A DNA stretch of 64,000 nt, taken from NCBI RefSeq assembly GCF_029906345.1, contig NZ_JARYGY010000001.1:98851-162850 (forward strand), read 5' to 3'. The notes below the pieces were generated by a model that saw only the letters and a program-made list of their open reading frames with translations, did no database searches and was not told the DNA's origin. The position numbers were made by a program, and so were the translations under genes. Below, piece after piece: positions 28,643-37,792 of the stretch. The stretch is from Aquimarina mycalae. Lineage in GTDB: Bacteria; Bacteroidota; Bacteroidia; Flavobacteriales; Flavobacteriaceae. The first letter of the stretch is position 1, and every line of letters begins with the position of its first letter.

Positions 28643-28702
28643 AGATTAAACAGAAATAATATATAATAGCAGTTTGATATGATCAGGCTGCTATTGTTAT
28701 AG
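28636..28702 (+). repeat. Direct repeat with hairpin after DUF6705 copy 2
   Basis: Second copy of the 67-base segment, offset 630 bases from the first, with hairpin arms at 28665-28672 and 28688-28695. Confidence 0.85.
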
Positions 28703-28725
28703 AATATTTTTAAAATCCAGAGAAT

Positions 28726-28762
28726 AAAAAAGCTTCGACTATTAAATAACCGAAGCTTTTTT
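28726..28762. terminator. Bidirectional terminator between convergent genes
   Basis: AAAAAAGCTTCG and CGAAGCTTTTTT form the stem; A/T runs on both sides serve the DUF6705 genes (plus) and the DUF4252 lipoprotein gene (minus). Confidence 0.85.
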
Positions 28763-28783
28763 ATTTTTATAAATATAGAAGCA

Positions 28784-29326
28784 TTAATCTATATCAATAT
28801 CGCCTATTAAATTCTTAAACACATCCATATCCACATCTCCTTTATCAATTGCGTTCATTAATTTGGCTATGTTTTTTGGTTTCATATCATCGCCTAAAAC
28901 TCGTACTAAAGCTAATCCTTTTTCCTGATTAGATGCAAATACAATAACTTCATCGATATTACTACCATCACCTTGATATTTTAACACTGCTTTTGTACCA
29001 TTAGAACCAAACCTCATCAAGGTTTCGTACTTATCCTCACTTAGAATAGTCTTAATAACTGCCTTTTCTTCTTCATATCTGGTTTTGGTTTTTTCTTTAA
29101 GTGGTAACGCTAAAAAATTAACTTTCTTAATACTCTCCAGTGCCTCTTTTTCTTCTTCGCTAAACTCTATCTTATCAGTATCTAACAAACTAGTAGCAAG
29201 ATCTACAGCCACAAAGTCTGCATCTCCTTGATGATCTACAAAATATCGTTGCAATGAAGTCCCGCTATTACAACTCATGAGTAGCATTACACATGCAACA
29301 CTTACTATTTTAATTATATGTTTCAT
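28784..29326 (-). CDS. DUF4252 family lipoprotein
   Basis: A 180-residue predicted lipoprotein (lipobox LLMSC) of the DUF4252 type: a conserved mix of Lys/Glu helices ending with IAKLMNAIDKGDVDMD. Function unknown. It is the last gene in the cluster sigma factor, anti-sigma-like protein, DUF4252, DUF4252. Confidence 0.75.
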   Translation of the reverse strand: MKHIIKIVSVACVMLLMSCNSGTSLQRYFVDHQGDADFVAVDLATSLLDTDKIEFSEEEKEALESIKKVNFLALPLKEKTKTRYEEEKAVIKTILSEDKYETLMRFGSNGTKAVLKYQGDGSNIDEVIVFASNQEKGLALVRVLGDDMKPKNIAKLMNAIDKGDVDMDVFKNLIGDIDID

Positions 29327-29381
29327 TTTAATTGGTTTTTAATCCGTGAAAAACGGATAAGGTTGATTGATTGATGATGAT

Positions 29382-29416
29382 AAGCTTCTTCAAGACATCA
29401 CATCCTGAAGAAGCTT
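29382..29416 (-). repeat. Perfect 11-bp stem-loop between the DUF4252 genes
   Basis: AAGCTTCTTCA (29382-29392) and TGAAGAAGCTT (29406-29416) pair perfectly around 13 bases. No U-run follows on the minus strand, so it may be an attenuating or processing stem instead of a full terminator. Confidence 0.65.
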
Positions 29417-29444
29417 GGGTGTAACTTAAACTAAATATATAAGC

Positions 29445-29978
29445 TTAATTTTTCTTTTTCACTTTTTTAAGCTCTTCGCCTCCTGGAACATTCAAGTGAT
29501 CTGCTATTTTAGATACTTGTCTTAGATCGATATCACCTGTAATTGTTAGCACAACTGTATTAGGTCCTCCATCATTTTCCATTCCTTCCATAAACATAAA
29601 CAACTCTGTTACAAAATTATCGTTCTTACCTGGTTTAGAATAAAACTTTACGTTTTTTCCATCACTTTTTACACGCATTAATTCATCTAATGATGTGTTA
29701 CTAAGATACTTTTGTACATCAGATTTCATTTTCTGACCGATATCCTTATTTTCTGTAGCAAACACTTTAATGTTTTTAATATTTTCTACCAGATTAATAT
29801 ATTCCTTCACTTCAGGATCACTACTTTCTAAATCTAACTTGCTTAGCAGTTTAAACATTTTACTAGTCACCACTACAGATGATACATCATTCATATCTTC
29901 GTATTTATCAAAATTGCTTTGTGCAACAGATAAGTATGGTACTAATGCTATTAATAGTATGATTGCAAACTTTTTCAT
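29445..29978 (-). CDS. DUF4252 family exported protein
   Basis: A 177-residue protein with signal peptide MKKFAIILLIALVPYLSVAQ, no lipobox, and the DUF4252 layout (SKMFKLLSKL; VTELFMFMEG; TGDIDLRQVSKIADHL). It is a distant paralogue of the next gene. It follows the anti-sigma-like gene by about 48 bases. Confidence 0.78.
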   Translation of the reverse strand: MKKFAIILLIALVPYLSVAQSNFDKYEDMNDVSSVVVTSKMFKLLSKLDLESSDPEVKEYINLVENIKNIKVFATENKDIGQKMKSDVQKYLSNTSLDELMRVKSDGKNVKFYSKPGKNDNFVTELFMFMEGMENDGGPNTVVLTITGDIDLRQVSKIADHLNVPGGEELKKVKKKN

Positions 29979-30026
29979 AATTAACTCATTTTAAGTATTC
30001 CTATATATAGGAAATAGTATTCGTAT

Positions 30027-30509
30027 TTATTTTATCAATTTGTTTTTAGCGTTTTCGAATTCATTAAGATACACTAGTTCTTTTTTTGCGGTATCAAACT
30101 CATTCAGGTACACCAAGTCCTTTTTGCCCTCATTCATTAATCTAGCAACCAAATCAAGGGCTTCTTTGGTTTTTTGTAATGCTATTTCAGGGTCATCGTA
30201 AGTACCATACACTCCTTCTGGATCAGCTCCTAGAGGAACATCTTTTATAAACAGCCCCACAATTAAAGCTATTGATGCAGCTACACCTATCCAGGTATAC
30301 CAAGGCACTCGATTGGTACTTAATTTAACTTCTGAAGCAGCGGTTACGTGGCTTTCATTAGAAAAAAACTGAAATAGATCTTTGTATCTCTCCAGGTGTG
30401 ACGGCACGCTTTCTCCGGTAAAATAAACCTTTAATTCTTTTTCTTCAGAAAGGGTCGTTTCTCCTTCAAAATACTTCTCCAGTAATTTTTCTATGTTAGA
30501 CAACTCCAT
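30027..30509 (-). CDS. Anti-sigma-factor-like single-span membrane protein
   Basis: A 160-residue protein that overlaps the end of the ECF sigma gene by 14 bases. The cytoplasmic N-terminus (IEKLLEKYFEGETTLSEEKEL) is typical of flavobacterial proteins paired with ECF sigma factors; one membrane segment follows (about 70-87). The C-terminus has two near-copies of VYLNEF(D/E)xAK. It probably restrains the sigma factor, based on its place; no zinc anti-sigma motif is visible. Confidence 0.7.
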   Translation of the reverse strand: MELSNIEKLLEKYFEGETTLSEEKELKVYFTGESVPSHLERYKDLFQFFSNESHVTAASEVKLSTNRVPWYTWIGVAASIALIVGLFIKDVPLGADPEGVYGTYDDPEIALQKTKEALDLVARLMNEGKKDLVYLNEFDTAKKELVYLNEFENAKNKLIK

Positions 30510-31005
30510 AATTGTGTTTTTTTAATAATTCTTGTCGTATTGTTTTTCTTCCTCTTGATAATGCAACTCGCACTGCTGTCTCGTTCATTTCTAACATTTC
30601 TGCTATCTCTGCATTATCGTATTGTTCTATATCTCTAAGCTGGATAATCATTCGTTGTTGTTCTGGTAATCCATCCATAATTTTACCTACCCACTCCAAA
30701 CTATCCTTTGCTTCTACTTCTCTCTGCAAAGAAGGTCTTTCATCTTTATAATTACTGTGTACTATTTTTAAGTTCCCAGTTTCTTTAGCTTTTAACTTAT
30801 CATAGCAGTAATTCTTTGTCATTGTCATTGCAAAAGCTTCTACATTTTTATACTCTGCCATTTTGGCTTTGTTTCTCCATAACTTTAATAACACTTCTTG
30901 TGTCGCATCTTCTGCTTCTTCATTACTTACCAGTAATCTCTTAGCCAACCTATATAGCTTATCCTTAAATCCATTGGTTAGCGTTATAAATGCTCTTTCT
31001 TTCAT
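30496..31005 (-). CDS. ECF-type RNA polymerase sigma factor
   Basis: A 169-residue sigma-70 family protein. Region 2 (ATQEVLLKLWRNKAKM, with YKNVEAFAMTMTKNYCYD) and region 4 (LPEQQRMIIQLRDIEQYDNAEIAEMLEMNETAVRVALSRGRKTIR) are both visible. It heads the cluster with the anti-sigma-like gene and two DUF4252 genes, which are its likely regulon core. Confidence 0.92.
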   Translation of the reverse strand: MKERAFITLTNGFKDKLYRLAKRLLVSNEEAEDATQEVLLKLWRNKAKMAEYKNVEAFAMTMTKNYCYDKLKAKETGNLKIVHSNYKDERPSLQREVEAKDSLEWVGKIMDGLPEQQRMIIQLRDIEQYDNAEIAEMLEMNETAVRVALSRGRKTIRQELLKKHNYGVV

Positions 31006-31141
31006 ATTCTTTGGTTGGTTGGTATAAATCTAAACTTGTTAGCTTTATATAAGGGAGACGACTATACCTATAATTTGTTACACATTTTTTTGAAATTATA
31101 ATAAAGTCCCTATTTTTAGGGTTATATAAATAAAAAAATCT

Positions 31142-32596
31142 ATGAAATTTCTAAAGTATTTTGCCCTACTTCTTTTTTCGGGAAGTATTCTTACCAGTTG
31201 TTTTAATGATAATGATGATGTCCCTAGTGTTGCTAGCGTATTAGAGATTAATGATTTTATATGGAAAGGTATGAATGCTTTTTATGTTTACAAAGCTGAT
31301 GTAGCGGATTTAGCAAATGATCGATTTTCTTCTGATCAGGAATATAATGATTTCTTAAATGACTTTTCATCTCCAGAATCTATTTTTCTTGCACTTCGAA
31401 CAAAAGAAGTTGATCCTGCAAGCGGACTGGATGTAGATGAATTTAGTTTTTTAGTAGATGACTATATCGCCTTAGAACAAGCTTTTGATGGCATTACCAG
31501 AAATAATGGAATGGAGTTTGGATTAGTGCGATATCCAAATGACGCCTCTAATGTGTTCGGATATGTTCGTTATGTGTTACCTGGAACCGATGCAGAAACC
31601 AAAGGAGTTTTAAGAGGAAATATTTTTAATACCATCGATGGCACCCAAATTACGGATCAAAATTTCAGCAGCCTACTGGCTCCAGACACATACACCATTG
31701 GTCTTGCAACGTTTGATGGTAATGATGTCACTCCAACAGGAACTTCAATCCCACTTACTAAAGTACAATACACAGAAAACCCGGTTTTTCTTTCTAGTAC
31801 CATTGATGTTGGTGGTAATCCAGTTGGGTATTTAATGTACAATTCATTTACTGCAGATTTTGATGCTCAATTAAACGCAGCATTTGGACAATTTGCTTCT
31901 GATAACGTAACCGATCTAATATTAGACTTACGTTATAATGGAGGTGGTTCTGTTACATCTGCAATCGATTTATCCAGTATGATTACAGGCCAGTTTAATG
32001 GGCAAGTATTTACTACAGAAGAATGGAATGAGGATCGACAAGCGCAATTCGGTGATACTAATCTTTTTGATAACCAAATAAGAACAGGCGCTGGCATTAA
32101 TAGCCTCAATCTTAATAGAGTATACATATTAACCACCAGAAGTTCTGCTTCTGCAAGTGAGTTAGTGATTAATGGTCTCGACCCATATATTAACGTAATA
32201 CAGGTTGGATCTGCCAGTAGAGGTAAATTTCAGGCATCTGTAACACTATATGATTCTGATAACTTTGGTCGTACTGGTGCAAATCCTGGACATACGTATG
32301 CCATGCAACCTTTAGTGCTTAGATCTATAAATTCTGTTGGTTTTACAGATTATTTTGGTGGATTTACTCCAGAAATAGAGATAGACGAGGATTTCTCTAA
32401 TCTAGGTGTATTAGGTGATCCTAATGAACCATTATTAAAAGCTGCAATTGATGATATATTAGGTAATAAATCTTCTTCCAAATACAATGGATTACAATTA
32501 GAAACCGTAGGAGAAAGTAAAATGGTACTTCCTACTTTTCAGAGAATGTATAAAAATATTGAAGCCCCAAAACACAGAACAACAAGTTTCGACTAA
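31142..32596 (+). CDS. S41 family C-terminal processing peptidase, lipoprotein
   Basis: A 484-residue protein with lipobox LTSCFND, so probably anchored in the envelope. An N-terminal helical part leads to a PDZ-like segment (about 130-190, GNIFNTIDGTQITD) and the S41 protease domain with LILDLRYNGGGSVTSA and the nucleophile Ser in RSSASASELVINGL. It is transcribed divergently from the sigma cluster and ends at a strong terminator. Substrate unknown. Confidence 0.88.
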   Translation: MKFLKYFALLLFSGSILTSCFNDNDDVPSVASVLEINDFIWKGMNAFYVYKADVADLANDRFSSDQEYNDFLNDFSSPESIFLALRTKEVDPASGLDVDEFSFLVDDYIALEQAFDGITRNNGMEFGLVRYPNDASNVFGYVRYVLPGTDAETKGVLRGNIFNTIDGTQITDQNFSSLLAPDTYTIGLATFDGNDVTPTGTSIPLTKVQYTENPVFLSSTIDVGGNPVGYLMYNSFTADFDAQLNAAFGQFASDNVTDLILDLRYNGGGSVTSAIDLSSMITGQFNGQVFTTEEWNEDRQAQFGDTNLFDNQIRTGAGINSLNLNRVYILTTRSSASASELVINGLDPYINVIQVGSASRGKFQASVTLYDSDNFGRTGANPGHTYAMQPLVLRSINSVGFTDYFGGFTPEIEIDEDFSNLGVLGDPNEPLLKAAIDDILGNKSSSKYNGLQLETVGESKMVLPTFQRMYKNIEAPKHRTTSFD

Positions 32597-32613
32597 TATC
32601 TGATATAAATATT

Positions 32614-32650
32614 AAAAAACCTCAAGCTTATTGGCTTGAGGTTTTTTTTT
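32614..32650. terminator. Bidirectional terminator between S41 peptidase and TonB receptor
   Basis: CCTCAAGC (32620-32627) and GCTTGAGG (32634-32641) form a stem with A-run before and T-run after, between two convergent genes. Confidence 0.9.
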
Positions 32651-32669
32651 ATGCCTTAAAATGTAATTT

Positions 32670-34601
32670 TTAAAACGTAAGATTAAATCCTATTCTGGCG
32701 TTTCTACCTCTGGTACTAAACCCAAAAATCTCTTGATACTCTTCATTCGTAATATTATTCATCGCCGCAAAGACACTCATATTATCTAAAAGCTGATGAC
32801 TTATATAAAAATCCAATATCCCATAACTATCTAATGGTACTGGTGTTGGAGCAAATGTTACTGGATCAAAGTTAGTATCTGTTCTTTCTCCGTTAAATTG
32901 ATAACTCAAAGAAGTATATGTTTTACCACTTAATTGATATCCTATACTAGCCTGTAATGCATGTTCTGGAATACGAATATCATTTTCTAACTTCGATATA
33001 TTAGTATACGTATAGTTTGCATTTACAGACAACTTATCATCTATAAGTTTTGCCCCAACCTCTACTTCCAATCCATCAACTTCAATATCATTAGGTGAGT
33101 TAAAATTCACAAAGGTATTAGGATCAAAAGTGATGAAATTTTCAGAAGTACGATTAAAGTAAACCACACTCATAGTAGCTCTTTTTTCATGCGAGAATTC
33201 AACTCCTGCTTCTATTGTAGTACTTTCTTCTGGTTCTAGATCAGGGTTTCCTGTAAAAAATGCAGTATCAAATAATTGAAACAATGATGGTGTGATATAG
33301 GCTGTACTATACGATGCTAATCCTTTAATATAATTACTACCAAAAGTATGCGTAAAAGATGGATTAACACTATATACTAAATGATTTCCATAGGTACTAT
33401 GGATATTTAATCGCGCTCCTGCATTAACGTTCAATCCAAATTTTGATACATACACCAAGTTTACATAAGGATCAATAATATCAAAATCTGCCTCATTATC
33501 ATTTATTGTTTGCTCTAGATCATTGCTTCCGAATGGAACACTAAAAAGGTTAAAATCACTATAAGAACCATTTGCTCCGATTACTGTATATAAGGTATTA
33601 TTGAAATTATATTTATTATAGGCATCAAAAGTATATATCTTACTCTCATATCTCGAAGGGAAACTAGATGTAAATTCTCGTTCTAATAAAGAATAACTAT
33701 CTACAAAGGTAAAGCTACCATTAGGGTATTTTGCTTCCCAAAACGTACCTCCACGTAATTGACGGCTATCAAATTGATTATCTGCATCAAATCCTGCTCC
33801 ACCATCAAAATCCGTTTTATACTGATCCAGATTTCCAAAAAAGTGAAATTTAAAATTCTTACTCCACTGGTATCCAAGTTTAGCATATACATTAAACTTA
33901 GAATAAGCATCACTTTCTGCTCCTTCTGCCTCTGCAGCAGATAATCCATCTGTAAACTGATTAGAAAAACTACCTACATAACTTACCTTACCTATCGTAC
34001 CATTTATAGATGCCAGGTTTACAAACTCATTAATATCATAATCCTGATCATCCTGAGATTGATTGGTTCCGATACTGGAAGAAAACTGTGCTGCTATTTT
34101 CTTTTTACTTTCTGATTTTGTAGTAATATTGATCACTGCAGTTGCTGCACCAGAACCATATAATGTACTCGATGCCCCTTTAAGGATTTCTATTGATTCT
34201 ATCTGATTTACAGATAACAATCTTAAATCAAAATCCCCAGCCGAAGAAGATGGATCACTAACTGTCACACCATCAACTCTTATTACAACCTGACGGTTAC
34301 GACCTCCACGAATATATACTCCTAATGGTTCTCCAGCAGCATTGTTACTACCGTTTACATACACACCTGCAACTCTGCTCAATACAGTTGCAACCGATTG
34401 TCCTTGGCTACGTTCTAATTCTTTTGAAGTGATTTTAGTAATTACCTTACCACTCTGTTCTCTTTTTAGTTTAAATTTAGAATCAGAAATTATCACTTCT
34501 TCTAATTCATTGACTTTTTCGTCTGGAGTTATTTCTTGCGCTGAAACAACCTGAGATCCAAGCATTAATAATGCTGCCCCAAAAAACATTTTTTTGTTCA
34601 T
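32670..34601 (-). CDS. btuB: TonB-dependent receptor, probable cobalamin receptor (BtuB-like)
   Basis: A 643-residue outer-membrane receptor: signal peptide ending VVSAQ, a TonB-box-like segment (about 33-42), plug domain (about 60-165; GVYIRGGRNRQVVIRVDGV) and a beta-barrel ending in an aromatic residue (GFNLTF). Substrate assignment to cobalamin or other corrinoids rests on the cobalamin riboswitch directly upstream and on the adjacent cob and btu genes. Length is near that of E. coli BtuB (about 600). Confidence 0.88.
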   Translation of the reverse strand: MNKKMFFGAALLMLGSQVVSAQEITPDEKVNELEEVIISDSKFKLKREQSGKVITKITSKELERSQGQSVATVLSRVAGVYVNGSNNAAGEPLGVYIRGGRNRQVVIRVDGVTVSDPSSSAGDFDLRLLSVNQIESIEILKGASSTLYGSGAATAVINITTKSESKKKIAAQFSSSIGTNQSQDDQDYDINEFVNLASINGTIGKVSYVGSFSNQFTDGLSAAEAEGAESDAYSKFNVYAKLGYQWSKNFKFHFFGNLDQYKTDFDGGAGFDADNQFDSRQLRGGTFWEAKYPNGSFTFVDSYSLLEREFTSSFPSRYESKIYTFDAYNKYNFNNTLYTVIGANGSYSDFNLFSVPFGSNDLEQTINDNEADFDIIDPYVNLVYVSKFGLNVNAGARLNIHSTYGNHLVYSVNPSFTHTFGSNYIKGLASYSTAYITPSLFQLFDTAFFTGNPDLEPEESTTIEAGVEFSHEKRATMSVVYFNRTSENFITFDPNTFVNFNSPNDIEVDGLEVEVGAKLIDDKLSVNANYTYTNISKLENDIRIPEHALQASIGYQLSGKTYTSLSYQFNGERTDTNFDPVTFAPTPVPLDSYGILDFYISHQLLDNMSVFAAMNNITNEEYQEIFGFSTRGRNARIGFNLTF

Positions 34602-34689
34602 TTCCTAAATGACTTAATTTTACAATTACCGGAAAAAAGTATGCAGTTTACCCATACCTAAACTTCTATCCCGAAAGTTTGACATTACG

Positions 34690-35010
34690 AATTTAGGCAG
34701 GTCTCCTGGCTTGCGTCTTGTTGTTTACCTTCCCACCTGAACTGAACTTCTTTCAGTTTCTTTTTAAAATAATTTTAAAAGATGTCGAAACAAGTTCGAC
34801 ACAAGCAGTGGTTATAAAGAATTAACAACAAACACCTACTACGATCTGAAAACATCATTTTTCAATATCGACTCGGCAAAGCTTACAGTTGCGGGAACAG
34901 CTCAGGAATATTAATATACAATATTAGATACTAGATTCAGGGTTTAAAAAATCCTAATTCATAACCGTACTACTGTACTTTATTTCACCTGATTCCCTTT
35001 TAATCATCAA
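34690..35010 (-). ncRNA. Cobalamin riboswitch
   Basis: On the minus strand the B12 box GCAAGCCAGGAGACCTGCC is at 34696-34714. Upstream in the right order are GGGAAGG, CCACTG, CCCGCAACTGTAA and AAAAGGGAATCAGGTGAAAT, all conserved parts of this riboswitch class. It ends about 89 bases before the receptor start, so it should shut off receptor synthesis when cobalamin is bound. Limits are approximate; the 5' end could reach 35032. Confidence 0.92.
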
Positions 35011-35080
35011 CCTTATGCATAAGGTATCAGAACCAAAATTCTGCGCGAATGTATTATATTTCTTTGAAAATGCCTTCAAT

Positions 35081-35113
35081 TTGTAAAATAAATTAGTATT
35101 ACCATTACCTTTG
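35081..35113 (+). promoter_or_regulatory. Promoter of the cobUTSC operon
   Basis: TTG at 35081-35083 and TACCTTTG at 35106-35113 match the Bacteroidota -33 and -7 elements with 22 bases between. Transcription would start only about 15 bases before the cobU start, so the operon leader has no room for a riboswitch. Confidence 0.65.
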
Positions 35114-35135
35114 CGCTCTCTAAAAACCGAATTAA

Positions 35136-35639
35136 ATGTTGTATTACATCACAGGTGGAGAGCGTTCAGGCAAAAGTAGTTATGCTCAAAACCTAGCTTT
35201 AGAACTCTCAAACACTCCAATATACCTTGCTACATCAAGAGTTTGGGATGGTAATCATCGCGAACGAATTGATAGGCATATTGCCGATCGAGATGAACGA
35301 TGGACTTCTATAGAAGAAGAAAAACAACTCTCCAAAGTAATTACCGAAGATACTGTTGTAGTAATTGATTGTGTAACACTCTGGCTAACTAATTTTTTTG
35401 TTGATACCAAAAACGATATAGAATTATCTTTATCCCAAGCAAAAACAGAATTTGATAAGCTTTTAAAGATTAATACGACTATTATAATGATATCCAATGA
35501 AATCGGTATGGGTGTTCATGCTTCAACAGAAATAGGAAGAAAATTTACAGAATTACAAGGCTGGATGAATCAACATATAGCTAAACACGCAGATAAAGCA
35601 ATACTAATGGTGTCTGGAATACCAGTAACAATTAAATAA
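35136..35639 (+). CDS. cobU: Adenosylcobinamide kinase / adenosylcobinamide-phosphate guanylyltransferase
   Basis: A 167-residue bifunctional enzyme that phosphorylates adenosylcobinamide and adds GMP in lower-ligand assembly of cobalamin. The P-loop GGERSGKSSYAQ is at 7-18, with the later VVIDCVTLWLTN and SNEIGMGVHAST motifs that are family hallmarks. It heads the operon; its stop (TAA) abuts the cobT start (TAAATG). Confidence 0.95.
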   Translation: MLYYITGGERSGKSSYAQNLALELSNTPIYLATSRVWDGNHRERIDRHIADRDERWTSIEEEKQLSKVITEDTVVVIDCVTLWLTNFFVDTKNDIELSLSQAKTEFDKLLKINTTIIMISNEIGMGVHASTEIGRKFTELQGWMNQHIAKHADKAILMVSGIPVTIK

Positions 35640-36674
35640 ATGAATTTCAACATCTCACCTTTAGACAAATCTCTAGAAAATAGTATTCAGCATAAAATTA
35701 ACCTAAAAACCAAACCAGTAGGTTCTTTAGGCATATTGGAACGTATTGCTCTACAAATAAGTTTGATCCAAAGTACTAAAAGCCCTTCTTTAGAAAAGCC
35801 AACGATATTAGTTTTTGCTGGAGATCATGGAATTGCAGAAAAAGGAGAAGTCAATCCATATCCGCAGGCAGTAACCCAACAAATGGTCTATAACTTTCTT
35901 AATGGAGGTGCTGCTATTAATTCCTTTTGCAATCAAAATAATATCGATTTAAAAATAATTGACGCTGGAGTCAATCATAATTTCGATAACATCTCTGGCC
36001 TTATACACGCTAAAGTAGCATATGGTACAAAAAACTATCAGATAGAACCTGCTATGTCTGCTGATCAATGTAGTACTGCTATTCATAATGGCGCTGCGAT
36101 CGTTTCTGAAACTTATGAGAATGGTAGTAATATTATTGGTTTTGGGGAAATGGGTATTAGTAATTCTTCTGCAGCAGCATTACTCATGTCATATTTTTGT
36201 GAAATTCCAGTAAAAGAATGTGTTGGAGCTGGCACAGGTCTCCAGATGGAAGCTATGAAGCTTAAAAGAACTATTCTAGAAGAAGTTTTTAAAAAATATG
36301 CTCCAACTTCTCCTATTGAAGCTCTTGCTACTTTTGGTGGTTTTGAAATTGCAATGATTACAGGAGCTATACTAAAAGCTGCTGAATTAAAAATGACAAT
36401 TGTTATCGATGGTTTTATTGCAACAGCTGCATTATTAGTTGCTTATGCACTGAATCAAAATGTATTAGACTATTGTATTTTTGCTCACACTTCTAATGAA
36501 CAAGGGCATGAAAAAATGTTGCGTTTTTTAGGAAAAAAACCTTTAATCTCTCTTAATATGAGATTAGGTGAAGGTACTGGAGTGGCGGTAGCATACCCAA
36601 TCATACAATCTGCAGTAACTTTCTTAAATAATATGGCTAGTTTTGAAGAAGCTGAAGTTTCTACTAATGAATAG
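35640..36674 (+). CDS. cobT: Nicotinate-nucleotide--dimethylbenzimidazole phosphoribosyltransferase
   Basis: A 344-residue enzyme that activates the lower-ligand base to alpha-ribazole phosphate. Motifs include TKPVGSLGILE, FAGDHGIA, GFGEMGISNSSAAALL, CVGAGTGL and EQGHEKMLR; length is normal. Second gene of the cobalamin salvage operon. Confidence 0.96.
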   Translation: MNFNISPLDKSLENSIQHKINLKTKPVGSLGILERIALQISLIQSTKSPSLEKPTILVFAGDHGIAEKGEVNPYPQAVTQQMVYNFLNGGAAINSFCNQNNIDLKIIDAGVNHNFDNISGLIHAKVAYGTKNYQIEPAMSADQCSTAIHNGAAIVSETYENGSNIIGFGEMGISNSSAAALLMSYFCEIPVKECVGAGTGLQMEAMKLKRTILEEVFKKYAPTSPIEALATFGGFEIAMITGAILKAAELKMTIVIDGFIATAALLVAYALNQNVLDYCIFAHTSNEQGHEKMLRFLGKKPLISLNMRLGEGTGVAVAYPIIQSAVTFLNNMASFEEAEVSTNE

Positions 36675-36687
36675 TATTGCCTAACAT

Positions 36688-37023
36688 ATGAAAAAAGGTG
36701 TTTTATCAATAGTCGTGGCTATAATCGGTTTTTACTGTATTTATAGATTTAATGTACAATTGTATCATGAAAACCTAACCATAACACAACAAGGAACAAA
36801 TTCTGAAATCATATCAGACCTATCAGTTTTTAAAAAGACTTATAAAATTATTGTATTTAGTTTAGGACTGCTAAGTTTATACTTTGCTATTATTTCCTTT
36901 TTAAAAAAACACAAAATTGGGCTTATAGGAATTATTTTAGCATTAACCTTACTATTATCATGCGTATTTCCGTTTTTAGAATATGCAGTAGAAGCATATC
37001 TTAGCGATATAAATTTTCAGTAG
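36688..37023 (+). CDS. Small membrane protein inside the cobalamin operon, unknown
   Basis: A 111-residue protein with three predicted membrane segments (about 5-22, 52-70 and 76-98). It lies between cobT (13 bases) and cobS (4 bases), all on one strand, so it must be co-expressed with salvage enzymes. No family recognised. CobS is a membrane enzyme, so a partner role is possible but unproven. Confidence 0.65.
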   Translation: MKKGVLSIVVAIIGFYCIYRFNVQLYHENLTITQQGTNSEIISDLSVFKKTYKIIVFSLGLLSLYFAIISFLKKHKIGLIGIILALTLLLSCVFPFLEYAVEAYLSDINFQ

Positions 37024-37027
37024 TAGA

Positions 37028-37792
37028 ATGAAAAAAGAGATTCATATTTTTTTTACTGCTCTTATGTTTTTTACAAGGATTCCTTGCCCTAAATGGGTAA
37101 ATCACGATCCTGAATATTTACGTAAAAGCTCTAAATACTTTCCTTTAGTCGGTATCATTGTTGGAGCCATTGGAGGGATAGTTTTTTATGGTACTTCTTT
37201 TATTTTTCCTAAAGAAATTTCTATCCTCCTTTCTATGTTTGCTACAATATATGCTACAGGAGCTTTTCATGAGGATGGATTTGCTGATGTTTGTGATGGT
37301 TTTGGTGGTGGTTGGACTAAGGATAAGATTCTTTTGATTATGAAAGATTCTAGATTAGGAACCTATGGTACTATTGGAATTCTTCTAATCTTAGGGATAA
37401 AGTTTTCTGCCTTAAGAGTTCTAGAAGATTATCATATTCCGTTACTGTTAATTTCTGGACACAGTTTAAGTCGTTTTATTGCAACAACATTGATTTTTAC
37501 ACATCCATATGTAAGAGATACTGAAGATAGTAAAGCTAAACCTGCTGCAAAAAGTATGAGTATACCTATGCTTTTTATCAGTGGTTTTTTTGGAATAGCT
37601 CCATTACTACTGTTTTTTAATCCTTTTATATTTGTAACATTGATACCGATGTATCTATCCAAAATGTTTCTGGCTTCAAAGTTTAAGAAGTGGATTGGAG
37701 GACAAACTGGAGATTGTGCAGGAGCTGCACAACAGCTTAGCGAAGTGATTTTTTATCTTACTGTAATAGCGCTATGGAAATATATTTGGTAA
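37028..37792 (+). CDS. cobS: Adenosylcobinamide-GDP ribazoletransferase (cobalamin synthase)
   Basis: A 254-residue integral membrane enzyme joining adenosylcobinamide-GDP with alpha-ribazole (phosphate). Motifs: FFTRIPCPKW, FPLVGIIVGAIGG, FHEDGFADVCDGFGGGWTKD, MKDSRLGTYG and GDCAGAAQQLSE. Its end overlaps the start of cobC by 19 bases, indicating coupling. Confidence 0.96.
   Translation: MKKEIHIFFTALMFFTRIPCPKWVNHDPEYLRKSSKYFPLVGIIVGAIGGIVFYGTSFIFPKEISILLSMFATIYATGAFHEDGFADVCDGFGGGWTKDKILLIMKDSRLGTYGTIGILLILGIKFSALRVLEDYHIPLLLISGHSLSRFIATTLIFTHPYVRDTEDSKAKPAAKSMSIPMLFISGFFGIAPLLLFFNPFIFVTLIPMYLSKMFLASKFKKWIGGQTGDCAGAAQQLSEVIFYLTVIALWKYIW

Noticed and set aside
35010-35136. A second cobalamin riboswitch for cobU on the plus strand
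   Set aside because: No B12 box lies on the plus strand and the promoter is only about 15 bases from the start codon.
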